64,000 nucleotides of DNA, from contig NZ_LVYV01000012.1 in the NCBI RefSeq assembly GCF_001618955.1, positions 124,001-188,000 on the forward strand, read 5' to 3'. Source of the stretch: Tardiphaga robiniae. GTDB taxonomy: Bacteria > Pseudomonadota > Alphaproteobacteria > Rhizobiales > Xanthobacteraceae. This document shows, in pieces, positions 9,653 through 17,050 of this stretch. A program made the translations under genes and the position numbers. How positions within the stretch are numbered: position 1 is the stretch's first letter; every line of letters begins with the position of its first letter. The notes under the pieces are model-generated. The model was given only the letters and a program-made list of their open reading frames with translations, ran no database searches and had not been told where the DNA came from.

Positions 9653-9671
9653 GGGAATTCAAAGAATTCCC
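9653..9671. promoter_or_regulatory. perfect 19-bp palindrome upstream of pcaF
   Basis: GGGAATTC, AAA, GAATTCCC: 8-bp perfect arms around a 3-bp centre, downstream of the proposed pcaF promoter on the minus strand. It may be an operator or a leader hairpin. No cognate regulator is encoded in the window. Confidence 0.5.
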
Positions 9672-9680
9672 TCGGAATTG

Positions 9681-9711
9681 CGGATATGAAATTCAAGTTG
9701 ACTTGTCAACT
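9681..9711 (-). promoter_or_regulatory. putative pcaF promoter with palindromic operator
   Basis: The perfect inverted repeat AGTTGAC-TT-GTCAACT (9696-9711) contains, on the minus strand, a consensus -35 hexamer TTGACA (9709-9704). A TATCCG -10-like hexamer follows after 17 bp (9686-9681). A MarR- or GntR-type regulator bound here would block the pca promoter. The promoter assignment is inference. Confidence 0.55.
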
Positions 9712-9792
9712 GGGCCGCTCGATGGGGAAAACTGGGATTTGAAACCAGGGCGGGTGGGATCGGCAGGGTAAAATTTGCTAGCGTCCGCCGCC

Positions 9793-12522
9793 ATGACAAT
9801 CCAGCAAGCCATTACCGCCCCGGAACAGCCAGCCGCCCGCGTGGAAGACACCACGAAGGTGTCGCCGATGATGGAACAGTACCTCGAAATCAAGGCGGCC
9901 AATCCTGGCCTCCTGCTGTTCTACCGGATGGGCGATTTCTACGAGATCTTCTTCGAGGACGCCGAGCTCGCCTCGCGTTCGCTCGGCATCGTGCTGACCA
10001 AGCGCGGCAAGCATCAGGGCATGGACATTCCGATGTGCGGCGTGCCGGTGGAGCGCTCCGACGACTATTTGCATCGCCTGATCGCGCTCGGCATCCGCGT
10101 CGCCGTCTGCGAGCAGATGGAAAATCCCGCCGAAGCCCGCAAGCGCGGCAACAAGAGCGTGGTACGGCGGGATGTCGTGCGCGTGGTCACGCCGGGCACG
10201 CTGACCGAAGAAAACCTGCTCGATGCCCGGGCGAACAACTATCTGCTGGCGATCGCGCGCAGCAAGGGCTCAAGCGGTGCGGATCGCATCGGTCTGGCCT
10301 GGATCGATATTTCGACTGCCGAATTCATCGTCACCGAATGTGCGACGGGCGAACTCGGCGCGACACTGGCGCGGATCAATCCCAATGAGGTGCTGGTTAC
10401 GGACGCGCTCTACAGCGATCCTGACCTCAGCCAGTTGCTGCGCGAACTCCCGGCGGTGACGCCGCTGACCCGCGACGTGTTCGATGGCGCCACCGCCGAA
10501 CGCCGGCTGTGCGATTACTTTGCCGTCGCCACCATGGATGGCCTCAGCGCCATGTCGCGGTTGGAAGCGACCGCGGCCGCCGCCTGCGTCACCTATGTGG
10601 AGCGCACCCAGGTCGGCAAACGCGTGCCGCTGTCGCCGCCGACCCGCGAAGCGGTCGGCACCACCATGGCGATCGATCCCGCGACCCGCGCCAATCTCGA
10701 ACTGACGCGGACGCTATCAGGCGAGCGCAAGGGCTCGCTGCTGGATGCCATCGACTGCACCGTGACGGCCGCGGGCTCGCGGCTGCTGGCGCAGCGTCTT
10801 GCCGCGCCGTTGACCGATGAAGTGGCCATCGGTCGCCGGCTCGATGCGGTGACCACATTCGTCGCTGACAGTGGCCTGCGCGACGATCTTCGCGCGGCGC
10901 TGAAGACCGCGCCGGACATGTCGCGCGCACTCGCGCGGCTTTCGGTCGGCCGCGGCGGCCCGCGCGATCTCGCTTGCCTGCGCGACGGCGTGCTGGCCGC
11001 GGACCAGGTGTTGGCGCGCCTCGGCGCCATCGACAACCTGCCGGCAGATATCACCGCGGCCATGGCCGGGCTGCACCGCCCGTCACGTGAGCTTGCGGCC
11101 ACCTTCGCCCGCGCGCTCGCCGAAGATCTTCCGCTGTTGAAGCGCGACGGTGGCTTCGTGCGCGAGGGCTTTGAGGCCGCGCTCGACGAGACCCGCAATC
11201 TGCGCGACGCCTCGCGCCTGGTAGTCGCCGCGATGCAGGCGCGCTATGCCGACGATACCGGCGTCAAAGGCCTCAAGATCCGCCACAACAACGTGCTCGG
11301 CTACTTCGTCGAGGTCACCGCGCAGCATGGCGACAAGCTGATGCAGGCGCCGCTGAACGCGACCTTCATCCATCGCCAGACGTTGGCCGGGCAGGTGCGC
11401 TTCACCACGTCCGAGCTCGGCGAGATCGAAGCCAAGATCGCCAATGCCGGCGACCGCGCGCTTGGGTTAGAGCTCGAAATCTTCGAGCGTCTGTCGGGCA
11501 TGGTCGTCGAGGCCTCAGAAGATCTGCGCGCCGCCGCGCACGCTTTCGCGCTGCTGGATGTGGCGACCGCGTTGGCGAAACTCGCGGTCGACGACAATTA
11601 TGTCCGCCCCGAAGTCGACAACTCGCTGTTGTTCGCCATCGAGGGCGGCCGGCATCCGGTGGTCGAACAGGCGCTGCGCCGCGACGGCCAGCCGTTCATC
11701 GCCAATGCCAGCGATCTGTCGCCCGGGCCGGGGCAGCAGTCCGGCCAGATCTGGTTGATCACCGGTCCGAACATGGCGGGTAAGTCAACCTTCCTGCGCC
11801 AGAACGCGCTGATCGCGCTGCTGGCGCAGATCGGCAGTTTCGTGCCGGCATCGCGCGCCCGCATCGGCATCGTCGACAGACTCTTTTCGCGCGTTGGCGC
11901 TGCGGATGATCTCGCGCGCGGTCGTTCGACCTTCATGGTCGAAATGGTCGAGACCGCCGTGATCCTCAATCAGGCCACCGAACGCGCGCTGGTAATTCTC
12001 GACGAAATCGGCCGCGGCACCGCGACCTTCGACGGATTGTCGATCGCTTGGGCCGCGATCGAGCATCTGCATGAGAGCAATCGCTGCCGCGCGCTGTTCG
12101 CGACCCATTATCACGAACTCACCGCGCTCTCGGCGAAACTGCCGCGGCTGTTCAATGCCACGGTGCGGGTCAAGGAATGGCACGGTGACGTCGTGTTCCT
12201 GCACGAGGTGCTGCCGGGCTCAGCGGACCGCTCCTATGGCATTCAGGTGGCCAAACTCGCAGGCCTGCCGCCCGCGGTGATCGCGCGCGCGAAGTCGGTG
12301 CTGGCCAAGCTCGAAGCGCAGGATCGCGGCCAGAGCGCCAAGGCGCTGATGGATGACCTGCCGCTATTCGCCATCACTGCGCGCGCGCCGGCCGAAGCAG
12401 CACCGCCGAGCGAAGCAGAGCTCCTGATGGATGCCGTGAAGGCGCTGCATCCGGATGAGATGTCGCCAAGGGAGGCGCTCGACGCGCTCTATGCGCTGAA
12501 GGCGAAACTGCCCAAAGGCTAG
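9793..12522 (+). CDS. mutS: DNA mismatch repair protein MutS
   Basis: A 909-residue MutS, the mismatch-recognition ATPase of methyl-independent alphaproteobacterial mismatch repair. The mismatch-binding Phe-X-Glu motif is visible in [13 protein letters not shown] near residue 48. Connector, core and clamp domains follow. The ABC-type ATPase at the C-terminal third has Walker [10 protein letters not shown] (about residues 658-666), the signature STFMVEM and Walker [19 protein letters not shown]-terminal helical tail ends [15 protein letters not shown] chose the ATG at 9793 (MTIQQAI), the usual beginning in this group; a TTG six codons earlier is possible. Its stop codon overlaps the stop of the convergent membrane-protein gene within a CTAG. 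Confidence 0.96.
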   Translation: MTIQQAITAPEQPAARVEDTTKVSPMMEQYLEIKAANPGLLLFYRMGDFYEIFFEDAELASRSLGIVLTKRGKHQGMDIPMCGVPVERSDDYLHRLIALGIRVAVCEQMENPAEARKRGNKSVVRRDVVRVVTPGTLTEENLLDARANNYLLAIARSKGSSGADRIGLAWIDISTAEFIVTECATGELGATLARINPNEVLVTDALYSDPDLSQLLRELPAVTPLTRDVFDGATAERRLCDYFAVATMDGLSAMSRLEATAAAACVTYVERTQVGKRVPLSPPTREAVGTTMAIDPATRANLELTRTLSGERKGSLLDAIDCTVTAAGSRLLAQRLAAPLTDEVAIGRRLDAVTTFVADSGLRDDLRAALKTAPDMSRALARLSVGRGGPRDLACLRDGVLAADQVLARLGAIDNLPADITAAMAGLHRPSRELAATFARALAEDLPLLKRDGGFVREGFEAALDETRNLRDASRLVVAAMQARYADDTGVKGLKIRHNNVLGYFVEVTAQHGDKLMQAPLNATFIHRQTLAGQVRFTTSELGEIEAKIANAGDRALGLELEIFERLSGMVVEASEDLRAAAHAFALLDVATALAKLAVDDNYVRPEVDNSLLFAIEGGRHPVVEQALRRDGQPFIANASDLSPGPGQQSGQIWLITGPNMAGKSTFLRQNALIALLAQIGSFVPASRARIGIVDRLFSRVGAADDLARGRSTFMVEMVETAVILNQATERALVILDEIGRGTATFDGLSIAWAAIEHLHESNRCRALFATHYHELTALSAKLPRLFNATVRVKEWHGDVVFLHEVLPGSADRSYGIQVAKLAGLPPAVIARAKSVLAKLEAQDRGQSAKALMDDLPLFAITARAPAEAAPPSEAELLMDAVKALHPDEMSPREALDALYALKAKLPKG

Positions 12523-13316
12523 ACGGCGCGGATTTTCATGCGCCCGTATGCCCACAGGCCGAGATTCCACACCACGCAAGTTGCCAACGCGACGCTTAGC
12601 GCGATTGCCGAACCGAAGCGCGGCGCGGTGAGGGGCAGGGTCGCGACGGCGATGCCGAAGCCCATGAGGCCCCAGCCGCCATTGGCCATTACCGCGGCGG
12701 TCGGCAGGCCGCCGATGCGCGGATGCAGGATCAGCAACAGGCTGGTGAACACCACGGGATAGAGCGCAAGGATGCCGCTACCGGCCGGGCCGATGGTCGC
12801 GGATAGCGTGACGACTGTGCCGACCAACGTGGACACCAGTGCCGCACGTAGCAGTATGTCGTACCAGCGTCGTGTGATGAGCGGCATCCTGGCGTGGCGA
12901 AACCGCGCCATGAGCGGCAGGCAGATGCCGAAGGCCACCGCATTGGCAAGGAGACCCCCAAGCAACGACCATTCGAATTGCCGGACCAGTATGGCAAGGC
13001 CGAACCACACCAGCATTGCCGTGCCGAGACTGACAACGACGTTATGGCGCCGGGCCAGATAGACGTAAGTCAATCCGAAGAACATTGTCACGGCGTTGAT
13101 AGGCAGGCTCGTCAGCGCGCCCTGCGCGATGAAGGCGGCATCGTGATCGATGGCGAGAAAGACGTAGGACGGACCTGCAGAGATCGGCAGTGTCGCTACC
13201 AATGCGCCGATCACCGGGCCGGATCGTTCGGTAATGATGGAGGCGGTGATCACAAAGGCGGCGGTGATCGCCATGCGCAAAGTGAGCGTCAGGAGGAAGG
13301 CAAGTTCGGGGGACAT
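12519..13316 (-). CDS. conserved integral membrane protein of unknown function
   Basis: A 265-residue polytopic inner-membrane protein with about eight or nine predicted hydrophobic helices. It starts [21 protein letters not shown] and ends [14 protein letters not shown]. Recognisable features are an N-terminal pair of helices with [21 protein letters not shown], which resembles small conserved membrane proteins of rhizobia, and a glycine-rich [17 protein letters not shown] segment. I recognise no transporter signature and assign no function. Start 13316 was chosen over an upstream in-frame ATG at 13412 because the hydrophobic domain begins here and the extension overlaps the OsmC gene. It is convergent with mutS (stop codons share CTAG) and lies 58 nt downstream of osmC on the same strand. 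Confidence 0.72.
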   Translation of the reverse strand: MSPELAFLLTLTLRMAITAAFVITASIITERSGPVIGALVATLPISAGPSYVFLAIDHDAAFIAQGALTSLPINAVTMFFGLTYVYLARRHNVVVSLGTAMLVWFGLAILVRQFEWSLLGGLLANAVAFGICLPLMARFRHARMPLITRRWYDILLRAALVSTLVGTVVTLSATIGPAGSGILALYPVVFTSLLLILHPRIGGLPTAAVMANGGWGLMGFGIAVATLPLTAPRFGSAIALSVALATCVVWNLGLWAYGRMKIRAV

Positions 13317-13374
13317 GGCAGCCTGACGAGAGGAGGTGCTTGGCCTCCTCTTCCTTGTGAACAGTCCCGCCTGC

Positions 13375-13884
13375 TTACACCCTGTTGAGGGACACCGAAA
13401 CCTTCGGGCCATGCTTGATGGTCTGGTAGACCACGCAATAACGCTCGGTCAGCTTGAGCAGCAGATCGAGCTTGTCCTGCGGTGCGTCGGTATCGACGTC
13501 GAAGCGCAGGCGGATTTCGGCGAAGCCGACCGGGGCTTCCTTGTCGACGCCGAGCGTGCCGCGGAAATCGAGATCGCCTTCGGCGGTCACATTCCCGGAC
13601 TTCAGTGGGATTTCGACGGCGGTGGCCACCGACTTCAGCGTCACGCCGGCGCAGGCCACCAGTGCTTCCAGGAGCATGTCGCCCGAACAGAGTTCGAGGC
13701 CGGAGCCACCCGTGGCCGGGTGCAGTCCGGCGGCTGCGATCTGCCGGCCGGTCTCGACCTTGCAGGCGATGCCGTCGCTGTCGATCGAGCCCTTGGCTTT
13801 GAGCGTGATGAAGGCAGCCTTGGGATCGGTCTTATAGAGCTCTTTGATGGGGGCCTGGGTGGCGCGAAGCGCGGCGGCGTCCAT
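13375..13884 (-). CDS. OsmC/Ohr family protein
   Basis: A 169-residue OsmC-like protein, a family of thiol-dependent peroxidases that reduce organic hydroperoxides. The two conserved cysteines are present in LLEALVACAGVTLKSVA and in LTERYCVVYQTIKHG, the usual spacing for a redox pair. The glycine-rich GGSGLELCSGDM adds a third cysteine. The start ATG 13884 follows a GGGAGAGA box. It is shorter in the N-terminal part than OhrA and fits the general OsmC branch (YhfA-like), so peroxidase substrate is uncertain. It sits alone between an ABC transporter operon and the membrane protein gene, both on the same strand. Confidence 0.85.
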   Translation of the reverse strand: MDAAALRATQAPIKELYKTDPKAAFITLKAKGSIDSDGIACKVETGRQIAAAGLHPATGGSGLELCSGDMLLEALVACAGVTLKSVATAVEIPLKSGNVTAEGDLDFRGTLGVDKEAPVGFAEIRLRFDVDTDAPQDKLDLLLKLTERYCVVYQTIKHGPKVSVSLNRV

Positions 13885-13941
13885 GATATCTCTCCCTGAG
13901 ATTTTGTTAGTTGCAGCTTTTATTCGCCTGCGTCGATGTTG

Positions 13942-14721
13942 TCACCACCACGCGCCGACCGTCTCGGCGGGCGCGCTATCGGGCACGTCACGATCCAGCG
14001 ATCGATCCAGTGCGGTGAGCACGCGGCGCTTCACAGCGTCGAACAGCGGCGAGGCACGATCGCGCGGACGCGCAAGGCCGACATCGATCTCGGCGAACAG
14101 CCGACCCGGCCGCGGCCGCATGACCAGCACGCGGTCTGCCAGCACCAGAGCTTCATCGACATCATGGGTGACAAGGATCAGCGTCGGCCGTGTATCGGCC
14201 CAGAGATCGAGCAGATGATCCTGCAGATCGCGGCGCGTGAAGGCGTCGAGCGCCGAGAACGGTTCGTCGAGCAACAGCACCTCCGGCTGCGGCACCAATG
14301 CACGGGCAATGGCCACGCGTTGCGCCTGCCCGCCGGATAGTTCGCGCGGCCATGCTTTTGCTTTATCCGACAGGCCGACGCGCGCCAAGGCCTGCGCGAC
14401 TTTCTCGCGGCGTGCGGCGGCAGGAAGCTCGGACAGGCCAAAGCCGATATTGTCGGCGACACTCAGCCACGGCAGCAGCCGCGGTTCCTGGAAGATGATG
14501 CCGATCTTCTCGTGCGGCGCGCTGATATCGATATTGTCGATGCGGATGCTGCCGGTCGAGGCGCGATCGAGCCCGGCCACGGCGCGCAGCAGTGTCGATT
14601 TTCCACACCCGGAGCCGCCGATGATGGCGACGATCTCGCCCTGCGGGATTGTCGCCGAGAAGCGCTCCAGCGCATGGACGCCGTTGGGATAGATCTTGCC
14701 GACCTTGTCGAGGGCGAGCAT
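13942..14721 (-). CDS. ABC transporter ATP-binding protein, sulfonate/taurine/nitrate type
   Basis: A 259-residue ATPase of the SsuB/TauB/NrtD class. Walker A is GGSGCGKST near residue 35, the Q-loop is FQEPRLLPWLS (the RLLPW wording is typical of this subfamily), the signature is LSGGQAQRVAIARAL, Walker B is VLLLDEPFSALDA and the H-loop is LVTHDVDEAL. It energises uptake by the adjacent permease, whose stop it meets with a 1-nt overlap. Together with the binding protein at 15805 it forms an importer for an alkanesulfonate-like or related anionic compound. No desulfonating monooxygenase (ssuD, tauD) is nearby, so the ligand remains open. Confidence 0.88.
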   Translation of the reverse strand: MLALDKVGKIYPNGVHALERFSATIPQGEIVAIIGGSGCGKSTLLRAVAGLDRASTGSIRIDNIDISAPHEKIGIIFQEPRLLPWLSVADNIGFGLSELPAAARREKVAQALARVGLSDKAKAWPRELSGGQAQRVAIARALVPQPEVLLLDEPFSALDAFTRRDLQDHLLDLWADTRPTLILVTHDVDEALVLADRVLVMRPRPGRLFAEIDVGLARPRDRASPLFDAVKRRVLTALDRSLDRDVPDSAPAETVGAWW

Positions 14722-15569
14722 CAGGTCTCTCCACCCGGTCGGAACGCGTCCTGCCAGCGCAGCAGTGGTGTGGTGATCAATTCGATCAGCCAGTCGGTGG
14801 TCTTGCCGAGCAGCGCGAAGATGGTGATTGCGGCGAGGATCTGCGCGGGCTTGCCCAGTTGCTGGCCGTCGATCAGGAGATAGCCGAGCCCTTCGGAGGC
14901 GCCCATGAATTCGGCGGCAACCACGAACATCCAGCCGAGCCCGAGGCCGACGCGCAGCGCGACCACATAGGCGGGCAGAACCGCAGGCAGCAGGATGCGG
15001 CGGATCATGGCGGGGCCGGAGAGGCGGAAGGTGCGGCCGACCTCGACGATCTTGCGATCGACCGAGAGGATCGCGCCCATCACGCCGAGATAAACCGGAA
15101 AGAACACGCCGACGGCGATCAGCGCGACTTTCGAGGTCTCAAAAATACCGAGCCACAGGATGAACAGCGGCACCCAGGCGATCGACGGGATGGCGCGCAG
15201 TGCCTGTACGGTGGGATCGAGCAGGCGCCGTGCGATTCCCCAATAGCCGGAGATAGCGCCGAGCAGCGTGCCGGTGACAACGCCGAGGCCGAAGCCGGCA
15301 GCAACGCGCGACAGCGTCGTGGTGATATGGCGCCAGAGTTCGCCGCTTCGGGCGAGCTCCATGATGGTGGCAAAGACGCGCGATGGCGGCGGCACCAATC
15401 GGCCATTCGACCAGCCGGACCACACCGCTAGCTCCCATGCCAGCGCGAGTGTCAGCGGCAGTACGACGCCGAGCGCCGGCCGCGCGAAACGCTGCCAGCG
15501 CCTGTTGGATGCGGATCGGTCGCGTGTCTCGGGTCGTTCGAGCGCGGGTGTTTCCAGCGTCATTGTCAT
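14721..15569 (-). CDS. ABC transporter permease, SsuC/TauC type
   Basis: A 282-residue inner-membrane permease of the sulfonate/taurine/nitrate ABC family. The N-terminal cytoplasmic part is followed by a hydrophobic segment (LGVVLPLTLALAWELAVW), then LVPPPSRVFATIMEL, a phrase characteristic of SsuC homologues, and four or five further helices. The EAA loop, which contacts the ATPase, lies around GRTFRLSGPAMIRRILLPAVLPAY. It overlaps the ATPase gene by one base. Upstream, a 235-nt repeat-containing gap separates it from the gene for the binding protein, unusually long for one operon. Confidence 0.88.
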   Translation of the reverse strand: MTMTLETPALERPETRDRSASNRRWQRFARPALGVVLPLTLALAWELAVWSGWSNGRLVPPPSRVFATIMELARSGELWRHITTTLSRVAAGFGLGVVTGTLLGAISGYWGIARRLLDPTVQALRAIPSIAWVPLFILWLGIFETSKVALIAVGVFFPVYLGVMGAILSVDRKIVEVGRTFRLSGPAMIRRILLPAVLPAYVVALRVGLGLGWMFVVAAEFMGASEGLGYLLIDGQQLGKPAQILAAITIFALLGKTTDWLIELITTPLLRWQDAFRPGGET

Positions 15570-15599
15570 AGGAGATTGCGTCTCGTCGGTGATTGCAAG

Positions 15600-15800
15600 C
15601 AGCGCCTTGCTGTCTTCCCCTCGCCCCCGGCGCAGCGAAGCTGCGTCAGGTGGGAGAGGGTGGATCGAACACGCGAAGCGGGTTCGAGGCGGGAGAGGGG
15701 GCGCTTCGCGGAAGAAAGAGCCCTCTTCCGCCTTCGCTGCGCTCAGGCACCCTCTCCCGCGGCGCGCAGCTTTGCTGCGCTGGGGGAGAGGGGAAGTCAG
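15600..15800. repeat. palindromic repeat cluster (locus B) inside the sulfonate-type ABC operon
   Basis: The 235-nt gap between the permease and binding-protein genes is filled with GC-rich repeats. There are blocks of CCCTCTCCC/GGGAGAGGG in both orientations at about 15615-15700 and 15750-15795, with internal GCGCAGC-type inverted arms (CGCAGCGAAGCTGCG, and GCGCAGCTTTGCTGCGC at 15765-15781). It belongs to the same general family as loci A and C but is more diverged. No gene fits here. Confidence 0.65.
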
Positions 15801-15804
15801 AGCG

Positions 15805-16779
15805 TCAGCTCTTCGGCAGCGGCACCTGATCGTCGATCAGTGCATCCACCGTCGCCTTCACATCGACCTTGGCGTCGATCACCCCCGCCTGCTGCAATGC
15901 GAGGCCTGCGGCAAGGATCGACTCGCGCTGCGGTGCGCCGATGCGGCTGTGGGTGAGTTCGGTGCGCTCCTTGAGCTGCTTGTCGACCACGGCATCGGGC
16001 AGCTTGGTGACGCCGATGAAGGCCTTCTTCAGCTCGGGATAATTCTCCAGCGAATATTTCCGCGCGTCTTCATAGACGGCGAGCACCCGCCGTGCGGCAT
16101 CCGGATAGTCCTTCAGGAACTGCTCGCGCACATTGAGGATGCCCCAGGTGTTGGCGTCCGGCTTGCGGAAGAACAGTTTGGCGCCGTCCTCGACCTCGGC
16201 CTGCGCCATCATCGGATCGAGTCCGGCCCATGCATCGACGTCGCCGCGGATCAGCGCGGCCTTGCCGTCGGCATGCTGCAGCAGAACTGGCGTGATGTCC
16301 TTGTCGGTGAGGCCGGCGCCGAGCAAAGCGCGGACCAGGAAGATGTGCGGATCGGTGCCGCGGGTCACCGCGACCCGCTTGCCCTTGAGGTCGGCGACGG
16401 AGGCGATCTTGGAGTCCTTGCCGGTGACCAGCGCGGTCCATTCCGGTCGCGAATAGACATAGACCGATTTGATCGGGTTGCCGTTGATCCTGGCGACCAG
16501 CGCAGCCGAGCCCGCGGTCGAGCCGAAATCGATGGACCCCGCATTGAGGAATTCGAGCGCCTTGTTGGAGCCGGCCGACTGTACCCAGGTGATCTTCACG
16601 CCGTCCTTGGCGAATTCCTTCTCCAGGAGGCCGTTCTGTTTGAGGATGATCGAGACCGGATTGTAGGTCGCCCAGTCGAGCCGGATTTCCTTGAGAGGTT
16701 CGGCGGCGAAGGTAGCTCCGGGCAGTAGTGCAGCCGCAGCAATCAGACCGGCGACAGCGCGCCGTGACATCGTGAACAT
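15805..16779 (-). CDS. aliphatic sulfonate-type ABC transporter substrate-binding protein
   Basis: A 324-residue periplasmic receptor of the SsuA/TauA/NrtA group. The ATG at 16779 follows a GGGAGAGA box and opens a signal peptide (MFTMSRRAVAGLIAAAALLPGATFAAE); a second ATG three codons in is an alternative. The mature protein starts EIRLDWATYNPVSIILKQ and contains the family hallmarks GSIDFGSTAGSAALVARINGNP and VADLKGKRVAVTRGTDPHIF. It delivers its ligand to the permease/ATPase pair encoded downstream on the same strand. Sequence favours sulfonates, but taurine, nitrate-like or pyrimidine-precursor ligands cannot be excluded. Divergent from glnD across a 271-nt gap. Confidence 0.87.
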   Translation of the reverse strand: MFTMSRRAVAGLIAAAALLPGATFAAEPLKEIRLDWATYNPVSIILKQNGLLEKEFAKDGVKITWVQSAGSNKALEFLNAGSIDFGSTAGSAALVARINGNPIKSVYVYSRPEWTALVTGKDSKIASVADLKGKRVAVTRGTDPHIFLVRALLGAGLTDKDITPVLLQHADGKAALIRGDVDAWAGLDPMMAQAEVEDGAKLFFRKPDANTWGILNVREQFLKDYPDAARRVLAVYEDARKYSLENYPELKKAFIGVTKLPDAVVDKQLKERTELTHSRIGAPQRESILAAGLALQQAGVIDAKVDVKATVDALIDDQVPLPKS

Positions 16780-17050
16780 TCTAGTCTCTCCCTGATGGAC
16801 GATCGAAGCGTGAGATTTGAAGGCGACTTGCGTCCTGCGGGCGTCATGGCACCACGCCAGGGTCGCTCTGTGAGCAAAAACGTGCTTTAATTTCAATTAG
16901 TTATGGCGTTTCGTCAACGAGAAGATATGATGCGCCAGAGATACCGCCGCGAGAACGTTGTTGCCCGGATTGCGCAAAAGGCAGCATGGACTAGCTGTGG
17001 AGCTACAATCACCGTGACAGCGCTTGCGCCGTCCGATATCCGGGTTGTTC
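16780..17050. other. divergent control region, ABC transporter / glnD
   Basis: A 271-nt region between the sulfonate-type binding protein (minus) and glnD (plus). It holds an AT-rich tract around 16887-16912 (TTTAATTTCAATTAGTTATGG) likely to include the leftward promoter. I found no convincing operator or small gene. Confidence 0.4.
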
